Positions 25,487 through 32,334 of a stretch of DNA of 64,000 nucleotides are shown piece after piece. The notes under the pieces were generated by a model, which was not told where the DNA came from, ran no database searches, and was given only the letters and a program-made list of their open reading frames with translations. Each line of letters begins with the position of its first letter. Position 1 is the stretch's first letter. The translations under genes and the position numbers were made by a program. The stretch covers positions 1 to 64,000 of the forward strand of contig NZ_FQWL01000001.1 in the NCBI RefSeq assembly GCF_900129665.1, read 5' to 3'. This stretch comes from Flagellimonas flava. Lineage in GTDB: Bacteria; Bacteroidota; Bacteroidia; Flavobacteriales; Flavobacteriaceae.

Positions 25487-27448
25487 TCATTTATACTGCA
25501 ACCCAAAACCAAATTCAAATAAAGGGTTTTGGCTATCATATGGAACATCGGCCTTTTGACTCCTCACAGCCTCCATGGACGAGGGGAGCTCAAAAGGTAA
25601 TTTCCCCTGAGGTTTGGCATTTCCAAAAAGAACCTCGCATGCTGATTCGTCGCTAGCGCCAAAATCGGCAATGACCGCCTTTGCGAGTTTTGTTATTTCT
25701 GGGATAACAGCAGGCCTATCCAAATAGATATCCACTATGGTGGGAACTTTTTTCATCAAGGTCAAAACTTCCTGTTTTTCTTCTCCTTTAAAGTCTAAAT
25801 CTCCGTGGTGAAACGACGCAGCAATGAAGTTTTTGGTATCAACCGGATACCATGGAGTGTTTAACCTTATAATTGCAAAATCTGCATCTTCAGGGGATGC
25901 AACTACTTCTGCATATTTGGAAACTGTAATACTATCCATATTTTGGATAAACACTTTGTGTTTAGCCTGAGCCAGGGGTAGGGTTTCGTTTTGGTTTTTT
26001 AATAATGTCATCGAAATCCGCTGTGTTTTTTCTCCCAGTGCCTTTGAACTTTCATTTCCAATGACCTCAGTCACTTTGGTTTCATCCAAAAAGGGATTAT
26101 CAAAAAGGCCTAGCTCGAATTTTTGCCGTAGTAGGCGTCGTACCGAGATATTTAACCTTTCCTCCTGCAATTTACCCTCATTCACCAGCTGCACCACCAA
26201 TTCGGGTCGACTCTCTCCACCGAATTGGTCACATCCCACTTCAATGACTTTTAGAACCCTTTCCGCTTCGCTCAAATGTTCTACGCCCCAGGCCCTGGCT
26301 TCCCATGTTACATCTGGGCCCATGGGAATGTCGGTAATCAATCCCCAGTTAGTGCACACAACCCCGTCATAGTTATACTTCTCACGTAACAGCTTGGTAA
26401 TAATGGTTTTATTGAAGGCCATGGCCACATTTTCATCGGTCTGATCTGTAGGTACACCATAATAGGGCATAACTCCTGCGGTGTTGCTTTCAAAAGCTGT
26501 TTCAAAAGGAATTAGGTGATAATCAAAATTATCGCCTGGATAAATTTGGCCTTTGTGGAAGATAAAATCAGGGTCCAAACCTTCTTTTTGGGGTCCCCCT
26601 CCGGGAAAGTGCTTCGTCATGCAAGCTACTCCATTGGATAGGGTTTTACCTTGCAAGCCCTGTATATAGGGTTTTGTCAAACGAGCAGTAAGAGAGGCAT
26701 CTTCGCTAAAACCACCATTGATTCGTGCCCAGCGAGGTTCAGTTGCCAAATCAATTTGCGGACTCAAGGATTCCCTAAATCCCACAGCAAGGAACTCTTT
26801 GCGCACGATATCGGCAAACTCCCTGACCAAACCTTCATCGCCAATAGCCGCAAAACCGGGCATTTCGCAAAATTGGGTAAAACCAGAAGAAGTTTCTTCG
26901 GCTCTGTTTTTGTCAAAATGATGTCTGGGGTCCGAGGCCATAGTAATGGGAATGCCCAGCCTTGAATTTTCGGCCAATTGCTGAACATTGTTATACCATT
27001 TGGCTAAAATGCTGAGGTCCTCAGGAATGTCCCAGGTATTGAAATGGGTCATTTTCTTGGAGTCCATGTTTTCGGTAATCGGAGGTTGGGTAGCAACAAA
27101 TCCTTTTAAACCTTGCTTGCCGTCTGGGAGTGCGTCGGTACTTACGGGGACCCCATTGATAAACATCATTCCCGCTTTCTCTTCCAAGGTCATCTGACCT
27201 AATAGGTCGTCAATTCTGTCGTCGATTGATTCACGGATATCTTCGTAGATATCCATCTGTTTATTTTTATTCAAATCCCGAAAAGCCTGACCATCTTGTT
27301 CAATGATCAATTGGGATTTATGGTGAAGGTTTGATGATAATTGACTTTGTCCCTTGTTGGATGCGGAGTTTTTGCATCCGGAAAATACAATAAGTCCAAA
27401 GAGCAGAACTACTAATTTGTGCACTGGATTGGTTTTTATTTTGGTCAT
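25487..27448 (-). CDS. Glycoside hydrolase family 3 lipoprotein with altered nucleophile
   Basis: A 653-residue lipoprotein (lipobox VFSGC, Cys25). The GH3 N-terminal TIM barrel includes SPQIDLATEPRWARINGGFSEDA-type sequence and MTKHFPGGGP (the KHFPGHG-like substrate loop), then the C-terminal GH3 sandwich ending PLFEFGFGLQY. GH3 beta-glucosidases use the Asp of an SDW-like motif as nucleophile; here the motif is VVCTNWG, with AAC (Asn, about residue 367, 26348-26350) in place of GAC. Unless numbering differs in this subfamily, activity should be lost or changed. It converges on the hydrolase gene. Confidence 0.85.
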   Translation of the reverse strand: MTKIKTNPVHKLVVLLFGLIVFSGCKNSASNKGQSQLSSNLHHKSQLIIEQDGQAFRDLNKNKQMDIYEDIRESIDDRIDDLLGQMTLEEKAGMMFINGVPVSTDALPDGKQGLKGFVATQPPITENMDSKKMTHFNTWDIPEDLSILAKWYNNVQQLAENSRLGIPITMASDPRHHFDKNRAEETSSGFTQFCEMPGFAAIGDEGLVREFADIVRKEFLAVGFRESLSPQIDLATEPRWARINGGFSEDASLTARLTKPYIQGLQGKTLSNGVACMTKHFPGGGPQKEGLDPDFIFHKGQIYPGDNFDYHLIPFETAFESNTAGVMPYYGVPTDQTDENVAMAFNKTIITKLLREKYNYDGVVCTNWGLITDIPMGPDVTWEARAWGVEHLSEAERVLKVIEVGCDQFGGESRPELVVQLVNEGKLQEERLNISVRRLLRQKFELGLFDNPFLDETKVTEVIGNESSKALGEKTQRISMTLLKNQNETLPLAQAKHKVFIQNMDSITVSKYAEVVASPEDADFAIIRLNTPWYPVDTKNFIAASFHHGDLDFKGEEKQEVLTLMKKVPTIVDIYLDRPAVIPEITKLAKAVIADFGASDESACEVLFGNAKPQGKLPFELPSSMEAVRSQKADVPYDSQNPLFEFGFGLQYK

Positions 27449-27491
27449 GATAACTTAAAAGTACGACTAAAATAATAGTCCTAAAACAACA

Positions 27492-27517
27492 AAACCCAGC
27501 ATGAAAATGCTGGGTTT
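27492..27517 (-). terminator. Hairpin terminator after the degenerate att copy
   Basis: A perfect 11-bp stem AAACCCAGCAT / ATGCTGGGTTT with loop GAAA. The minus-strand product ends in a T-rich stretch. It would stop transcripts from the island before the GH3 gene. Confidence 0.8.
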
Positions 27518-27526
27518 GAGCTATGA

Positions 27527-27542
27527 GTGACTTCGGCAGATT
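27527..27542 (-). repeat. Degenerate copy of tRNA-Arg 3' end
   Basis: GTGACTTCGGCAGATT differs from the tRNA-Arg 3'-end sequence GTGACCTCGGCAGGATT by one substitution and one deletion. It lies 96 bp outside the exact copy and may be an older attachment-site scar. Confidence 0.55.
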
Positions 27543-27597
27543 ACATTCGGTGTTTCTTAGCACTCCGCGCTGAAAATCAAAAACCTTCAAAATCAAA

Positions 27598-27626
27598 AAA
27601 GCAAGCTTTATGATTTTGCTTGCTTT
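27598..27626 (-). terminator. Hairpin terminator after the exact att copy
   Basis: A 9-bp stem AAAGCAAGC / GCTTGCTTT with an 11-nt loop, followed by T residues on the minus strand. It is just downstream (minus direction) of the 17-bp att-like copy, as a tRNA terminator would be. Confidence 0.75.
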
Positions 27627-27637
27627 TCGATTTGTTC

Positions 27638-27654
27638 GTGACCTCGGCAGGATT
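27638..27654 (-). repeat. Exact 17-bp copy of tRNA-Arg 3' end (att-like)
   Basis: GTGACCTCGGCAGGATT is identical to 29418-29434, the 3' acceptor and T-arm part of the tRNA-Arg gene, in the same orientation. Direct duplication of a tRNA 3' end is the usual footprint of site-specific integration, and the two copies enclose the two-gene SLATT module. Confidence 0.8.
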
Positions 27655-27700
27655 ATTTATATTACTTTAAGTTGCTATTATTCAATTATTTAAATTTTTT

Positions 27701-27713
27701 TTGGTAAGTTTTT
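27701..27713. repeat. Direct repeat TTGGTAAGTTTTT, left copy
   Basis: This 13-mer recurs in the same orientation at 29260-29272, on the other side of the two-gene operon. The pair could mark inner boundaries of the inserted module. Confidence 0.5.
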
Positions 27714-27762
27714 AGTATAAATCACATACTAGCTCTTAAGTTATTAGGGTAGTTATTGCTTT

Positions 27763-28290
27763 CTACACATCCTCTAAAAAGTCCAATTCTTTAGGATACT
27801 TCCCAAAAGTCTTTACTTTGTCTTTCCCTTTTCCAAAATTTTTATCAGACACATTAATTGCGTCTAAATTTTCCCATTCTTCTTTAATCAATTCAATTCG
27901 ATTTTTTGTTTCTGTTTTAGAAAACGGAGTAGTAAGAATAAATTCAATTCTATGTCTTAATCTTTCGTAGTTACTACCTGTATTTTTATGCTGTTCCGCT
28001 TTTTCATTTGGTTTTAAAAATGTTTGTAATCCGGTAAGTAGTGCAACTACTGTTGATGCAAAAGCAACAAAAAAATTTTGTTTTAAAAAGAAGGGTAATC
28101 CCTCGAATGTTTTTGCATCAACCTCTGGAAACCTGAAACTAAAGGCGATTATTATGGATAATACAAAAGCTCCATACCCAATTCGTTCATGAAATTTAAC
28201 CCACTTAATAGATTCAAATCTATGTGCATATTCCAACTGATGAACTTTACGCATCCAGTCCAGAAGCATTTTTCTTTGAAACTCATTCAT
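27763..28290 (-). CDS. SLATT domain 2TM effector-type protein
   Basis: A 175-residue protein from the ATG at 28290; a TTG at 28299 would add three residues. Two membrane helices (about 37-54 and 72-91) are followed by the SLATT signature LQTFLKPNEKAEQHKNTGSNYERLRHRIE-type pattern (89-116) and a charged cytoplasmic tail. SLATT proteins are predicted pore-forming or membrane-disrupting effectors of nucleotide-signal and other bacterial conflict systems. The ATG overlaps the upstream gene's stop by 8 bp, so the two are translationally coupled. Base composition is clearly more A+T-rich than that of neighbouring genes. Confidence 0.8.
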   Translation of the reverse strand: MNEFQRKMLLDWMRKVHQLEYAHRFESIKWVKFHERIGYGAFVLSIIIAFSFRFPEVDAKTFEGLPFFLKQNFFVAFASTVVALLTGLQTFLKPNEKAEQHKNTGSNYERLRHRIEFILTTPFSKTETKNRIELIKEEWENLDAINVSDKNFGKGKDKVKTFGKYPKELDFLEDV

Positions 28291-29176
28291 AACCCTCAAT
28301 TATTGTATTTAACTGCTCAATTAAGTAAGTCGCATCGATGTGCATTTTTCTATTGATTTTTGATTCTTTAATATCCATTGGTCCAACAACAAATGAGTTG
28401 TCAGCAATTCCAAATTTAGAAGTGAATGAAAAAAAAGTGGCAGACAAGCCGTTTATTCCTAAACTTTTTGATTGATGGTAATACCCGTGTTTGATGTTAT
28501 AGCTACTAAATGGCGAATAAACTTCATTTGAAATCTGCTTGACGTTTACATTTTTTTCAGTATTTACGGCAACACTAGTATGTTGATTAATCTCATTTAG
28601 GGTTTTATTATATTCTACGGTAAAAAGGGATGCATTTTTATTTTCATGATTTTCTTTGACTCTAAATCTATTATTTACAATTTTTCCAACAAGAACCCAA
28701 CTTTGCGCCAAAAAGGAATGTGTATGAATTGAAAAAGTATTGCTCTTTTTTTTATCAAAATATTTATCTAAACTATTATCCCATATGTGAAGCCTAATGA
28801 AGTCAAAACCTTCCATTTCTCTATCATATTTAAAAAGTGGAATAGATAAAAACCCTTGAGAACCTATTGAAGATATTGTGGCTGTAGTCGGAATAACTTT
28901 TAACGACTCATAAATCCATTTCCAAGTTTTTTTAATATTTAGTTCTGAGTCAGTGCTTCTGGCTTTTTGGATTGATTTTATTGCTAGAATTCGTTTTGAA
29001 ACCGATTTGAGGTACACATCTTTTGTTTTATTAGAAAAACTCTCCAAAAGCTCAAAATTGCCATTATTGAATCCTGCAATCAAATCTGAACTGAAATCGT
29101 CAATTGTTGGTAAATCCTTTTCAACATTTTTAGCAAAACATCTATTAATTGAATCCAAAGTGTCTTTAAAGCTCAT
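28283..29176 (-). CDS. Unclassified protein with cupin-like features, partner of the SLATT gene
   Basis: A 297-residue soluble protein of no recognised family. The N-terminal 95 residues look helical. The central and C-terminal region has a pattern resembling a cupin/jelly roll: FIRLHIWDNS, then SIHTHSFLAQSWVLVGKIVNN (His151, His153 and a following Gly turn), and YNIKHGYYHQS (His230, His234) before SATFFSFTSKFG. These His positions could bind a metal. No nucleotidyltransferase, SLOG or nuclease motif is visible, so it does not match the known SLATT partners I can recall. It is first in the operon; a sensor or enzyme role triggering the 2TM protein is inference. Confidence 0.55.
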   Translation of the reverse strand: MSFKDTLDSINRCFAKNVEKDLPTIDDFSSDLIAGFNNGNFELLESFSNKTKDVYLKSVSKRILAIKSIQKARSTDSELNIKKTWKWIYESLKVIPTTATISSIGSQGFLSIPLFKYDREMEGFDFIRLHIWDNSLDKYFDKKKSNTFSIHTHSFLAQSWVLVGKIVNNRFRVKENHENKNASLFTVEYNKTLNEINQHTSVAVNTEKNVNVKQISNEVYSPFSSYNIKHGYYHQSKSLGINGLSATFFSFTSKFGIADNSFVVGPMDIKESKINRKMHIDATYLIEQLNTIIEGYE

Positions 29177-29259
29177 ATGTATTTATAATAACCGCTAACT
29201 TCTAAATATAATGATTCTTGTAAGAAAAGTATTTATTTTCTACTTCCCACTGATTTTTA

Positions 29260-29272
29260 TTGGTAAGTTTTT
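29260..29272. repeat. Direct repeat TTGGTAAGTTTTT, right copy
   Basis: Identical 13-mer to 27701-27713, upstream of the operon's first gene. Part of it (TAAGTTTTTGTG, 29264-29275) is repeated again at 29324-29335. Confidence 0.5.
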
Positions 29273-29344
29273 GTGCTAGTTTAGCTTAGTTGCCTCTTTT
29301 TATTTCATTGATTTTCAGCGATTTAAGTTTTTGTGAAGTCAAAT

Positions 29345-29414
29345 GTTTGAATCCTTATAAAAAACAAAAAAAGAGTCTAAGTATCAGATACTTAGACTCT
29401 ATTAGGATTCAAAC
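29345..29414. repeat. Inverted repeat of T-arm sequence around the tRNA-Arg terminator
   Basis: GTTTGAATCC (29345-29354) and GGATTCAAAC (29405-29414) form an inverted repeat enclosing the terminator hairpin. The same T-arm 10-mer occurs once more, inside the tRNA gene, at 29431-29440. The duplication lies immediately past the CCA end of the tRNA. Confidence 0.6.
29372..29400 (-). terminator. Terminator of tRNA-Arg
   Basis: AGAGTCTAAGTATC and GATACTTAGACTCT form a 14-bp stem with a single central base (working loop 3-5). On the minus strand seven T residues follow. It is 16 bp past the tRNA 3' end. Confidence 0.85.
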
Positions 29415-29415
29415 C

Positions 29416-29492
29416 TGGTGACCTCGGCAGGATTCAAACCTGCAACCTTCTGAGCCGTAATCAGATGCGCTATTCAGTTGCGCCACGAGGCC
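29416..29492 (-). tRNA. tRNA-Arg (anticodon ACG), CCA encoded
   Basis: Read on the minus strand, acceptor GGCCTCG pairs with CGAGGTC (one G-U), discriminator A is followed by encoded CCA, the anticodon stem TCTGA/TCAGA encloses TTACGGC (anticodon ACG, Arg), and the T arm is GCAGG-TTTGAAT-CCTGC. The 3' end is duplicated at 27638-27654, marking this gene as an integration target. Confidence 0.96.
29418..29434 (-). repeat. tRNA-Arg 3'-end att-like core (original copy)
   Basis: GTGACCTCGGCAGGATT within the tRNA gene, matching 27638-27654 exactly. If an element integrated here it restored the tRNA and left the second copy about 1.78 kb away. Confidence 0.75.
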
Positions 29493-29555
29493 TTTTTAAT
29501 GGGGTGCAAATATATTTCTTTTTAAATTTACGACAAAACCAAGTAATCAAAAATT

Positions 29556-30068
29556 ATGGATTTTGAATCCTATATCCGTGACATAGAAGACTTTCCCAAA
29601 CCAGGTGTCATGTTCAAGGATATTACCCCGCTGCTAAAGGACCCATTAGCACTTACAAAAGCTTGTGATGCATTGATGAAATCCCTCAATGGTTTGAAGA
29701 TCGACAAAGTTGTCGGAGTGGACAGCAGGGGCTTTATTTTTGCCCCAATGTTGGCTGCAAAACTTGATGCTGGCTTTATTCCGGTTCGGAAAAAGGGGAA
29801 ACTTCCCTACGAAACTATCTCAGAATCTTATGAGCTCGAATACGGAACCGATGTTCTTGAAATGCATACGGATGCCATTCAGAAAGGGGACAGGGTCTTG
29901 GTACATGATGATGTTTTGGCGACAGGGGGCACTGCAAGTGCCGTGTGCAAACTAGTGGAGCAATTGGGCGGAGAGGTAATCCAATGCAATTTTTTGATTC
30001 AGCTTACCTTTTTGAAGGGCGCAGACAAACTTAATGGCTACCCAATTGAATCCCTGTTGAAATATTAA
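29556..30068 (+). CDS. apt: Adenine phosphoribosyltransferase
   Basis: A 170-residue purine-salvage enzyme making AMP from adenine and PRPP. It starts with the typical IRDIEDFPKPGVMFKDITPLL; GVDSRGFIFAPMLA and the PRPP loop VLVHDDVLATGGTASA are intact. The length is standard. Its last 4 bp overlap the end of a convergent 47-codon gene. Confidence 0.97.
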   Translation: MDFESYIRDIEDFPKPGVMFKDITPLLKDPLALTKACDALMKSLNGLKIDKVVGVDSRGFIFAPMLAAKLDAGFIPVRKKGKLPYETISESYELEYGTDVLEMHTDAIQKGDRVLVHDDVLATGGTASAVCKLVEQLGGEVIQCNFLIQLTFLKGADKLNGYPIESLLKY

Positions 30069-30208
30069 TTCAGAGCTCTGGTGGTAACATAATAGCGCCA
30101 ACCGATTATAGCTAGCTGCAATTTGGACGCCTTGGTAAGATCCAATCCGCGTTTTGTATAGGATGGGAGAACAACTTTATTGATTTTGGCCAGTACTTTG
30201 TAGAGCAT
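30065..30208 (-). CDS. Small conserved-looking basic protein, 47 residues
   Basis: An intact reading frame from ATG 30208 to TAA, translating to a basic peptide starting MLYKVLAKINKVVLPSYTKR and ending IIGWRYYVTTRALN. The pattern K(x)LPS(x)nLDLTKASKxQLAIIGWR resembles a short flavobacterial protein family that is sometimes mislabelled as SsrA-binding protein; that memory is not verified here. It is convergent with apt, overlapping 4 bp. No function known; too short for most gene callers. Confidence 0.65.
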   Translation of the reverse strand: MLYKVLAKINKVVLPSYTKRGLDLTKASKLQLAIIGWRYYVTTRALN

Positions 30209-30283
30209 CCTTTGGGTGTTGGATTTACAAATATAACCAAGTTAAGGATATAGGTGGGTTATGCATCTGGAAACCAAAAAGAA

Positions 30284-30303
30284 AGGGCTGCTTTCGCAGC
30301 CCT
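30284..30303 (-). terminator. Terminator of the DUF885 gene
   Basis: An AGGGCTGC / GCAGCCCT stem with loop TTTC and, on the minus strand, a TTTCTTTTT tail, 14 bp beyond the stop codon at 30317. Confidence 0.88.
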
Positions 30304-30316
30304 CGAAGATTAGAAA

Positions 30317-32095
30317 TTAACTATTCTCTTGTATCCATTGGTCTATTTTCGTCTCCAGCAGCGCAAGTGGAACACAGCCGGTTTCCAATACTTGGTTGTG
30401 GAATTGTCTAATATCAAATTTATCCCCTAAAACCTCTGAAGCTTTTTGACGTAATTCACGTATTTTAAGTTGTCCAATTTTGTACGATAGGGCCTGTCCT
30501 GGGTTGGCCATATAACGTTCCACCTCGGAAATTATAGAAGCTTCGGATTCGGCTTCGTTGTCCAAAGAATATTGGATGGCCTGTTCCCGTGTCCACCCTT
30601 TGGAGTGAAGCCCGGTATCCACAACCAGCCTAATAGCACGGTGCATCTCTGCTCCAAGCATACCGAAATACTGGTACGGGTCTGTGTAAAGTCCAAGCTC
30701 TTTTCCCAAAGATTCACAGTACAAAGCCCAGCCTTCACCATAACCGCTGTACCAAAGAGTTTTTCTAAACTTTGGAAGTTCTTCACTCTCCTGGGTCAAG
30801 GAAATTTGATAGTGGTGCCCTGGAATTGCCTCGTGTAAAAACAACGACTCGTCAGAATAGACATTGTACTTGGTGACTTCTGGAATCGGGGTATAAAAAA
30901 TACCGGGACGGGTGCCATCCAAGGAGCCTGGGTTATATTCAGCGCTGGCCGATTTTTCCCGAAATGCTTCCGTACGCCTAACCTCAAATGGTGTTTTTGG
31001 CTTTACGTCAAACAACTTTTCAATTTGGGGCCTCATTTGGTCATGAATGGAATTGAAATTGGCAATAACCTGCTGGGGTTCCGTAAAGGGCATGAGTTCC
31101 TTATTGTTCCTTACATAATCAAAAAAGGCTTTTAAATCCCCTTCAAAACCAACTTGTTCTTTTACCTTCTCCATTTCGGACCGGATTCGTGCAACCTCAC
31201 TAAGTCCCAACTCATGGATTTGTGAAGCTGTCATATTGGTCGTGGTGTATTTTCTAATCTGATGTGCATAATAGGCATCGCCATCAGGTTCACCTTGAAT
31301 ACCACTGGATTCCCTGCCTGCCTCCATGTATTCATCTCTCATGAAATCGTGTAGTTTTTGATAAGCTGGGACGATTTTATCTTTAACCATTTGCTCATAG
31401 GCAGTTGTGAGTTCCAGTTTTTCCGCTTCGGTAAAACCATCGGGAAGATTTTTGATTGGAGAGAAAAACAGATGTTTGTCTAAATCGGTGATGGTAAGGG
31501 ATTCCAATTGTGGCAGTACTTTTACGATCAAAGATTTTGGAAGAACATGACCCGTTTGCATTCCCTCGCGCATTTTCTCTTCGGCACTGGAGAGCCATGC
31601 CAGATAACCTTCCACTCGTTTTATCCATTTTTGATAATCTTCCACCGTGTTGAAAGGTTGGGCGCTGGAACCACTTGCCAATTGTCCCATGAAAAGATTG
31701 GTGGACCACATTTGGTCAATAGGGGTTAGGCTGGCCTTGTGATTAAACTCGTTAAGGTTGATATCACATTCCCAAGCTAGAATTGCTTTGCTCAACTGCT
31801 CACTTTCAGTCAGCGCTTCGTCTGGAAAATTGGCCAATTGTGCTTTATAGTTTTCAAAATGGGCTTTAACCTTTGCAATATGCTCATCTGAAAGCGAGTT
31901 GGCAAAAACATCGTCATAACGATGATCACCTGCTGTGGTCGCGTTTATTGGATTCAATTTGAGATCTTCCTCGTAATAACTGTCCAATACTGCAGCGAAT
32001 TCCTCGCTGAGACTTGGAATTTCTTCTTTTTTAGCTTCTTGTTTACAAGAGGCCAGAAGAACTAGGGAAACTAAAAAAACTGTTATTTTTTTCAT
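30317..32095 (-). CDS. DUF885 family peptidase-like lipoprotein
   Basis: A 592-residue predicted lipoprotein (lipobox VLLASC, Cys17). DUF885 proteins have a thermolysin/M32-like helical fold with a zinc motif; here HEAIPGHHYQ (about 421-430) fits the HExxH-like pattern of the family, with a downstream Glu in YGEGWALYCESLGKELG. The C-terminal SYKIGQLKIRELRQKA is also typical. A metallopeptidase in the periplasm or outer membrane is inferred from the family. It stands alone, with its own terminator. Confidence 0.85.
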   Translation of the reverse strand: MKKITVFLVSLVLLASCKQEAKKEEIPSLSEEFAAVLDSYYEEDLKLNPINATTAGDHRYDDVFANSLSDEHIAKVKAHFENYKAQLANFPDEALTESEQLSKAILAWECDINLNEFNHKASLTPIDQMWSTNLFMGQLASGSSAQPFNTVEDYQKWIKRVEGYLAWLSSAEEKMREGMQTGHVLPKSLIVKVLPQLESLTITDLDKHLFFSPIKNLPDGFTEAEKLELTTAYEQMVKDKIVPAYQKLHDFMRDEYMEAGRESSGIQGEPDGDAYYAHQIRKYTTTNMTASQIHELGLSEVARIRSEMEKVKEQVGFEGDLKAFFDYVRNNKELMPFTEPQQVIANFNSIHDQMRPQIEKLFDVKPKTPFEVRRTEAFREKSASAEYNPGSLDGTRPGIFYTPIPEVTKYNVYSDESLFLHEAIPGHHYQISLTQESEELPKFRKTLWYSGYGEGWALYCESLGKELGLYTDPYQYFGMLGAEMHRAIRLVVDTGLHSKGWTREQAIQYSLDNEAESEASIISEVERYMANPGQALSYKIGQLKIRELRQKASEVLGDKFDIRQFHNQVLETGCVPLALLETKIDQWIQENS

Positions 32096-32334
32096 TAATT
32101 AAGTGTGATTTGTTATAAAAATGTAAAATAGACAAATCGAATTAGATGCAACGCCTTGAATTGCTAAAATTTTCTAAAAAAGCGTCCGGTAGTATGGGCG
32201 GCGTTAGGTAGAGGATTTCTAAAAGCTTTACTCAATGTCGCATACACTTCCCTCAGTGGAAATCACATCTGCCTAATTGCCCATTTTATTGTATAGGTCA
32301 TTTGGCTAGTTTCAGCACGAATTAAAAATTTTCA

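Larger units (their letters stand above)
27449..27762. other. Gene-free junction with tandem att-like repeats and terminators
   Basis: A 314-bp region between the GH3 gene and the SLATT operon. It contains two tRNA-Arg 3'-end-like fragments (27527-27542, 27638-27654), each followed in the minus direction by a hairpin, and one arm of a 13-bp direct repeat (27701-27713). These are listed separately. No coding sequence is seen. Confidence 0.7.

Noticed and set aside
27490-27660. The repeated hairpin-plus-repeat units as a CRISPR-like array
   Set aside because: The hairpins differ in sequence, spacing is irregular and there are only two or three units; tRNA 3'-end copies explain them better.
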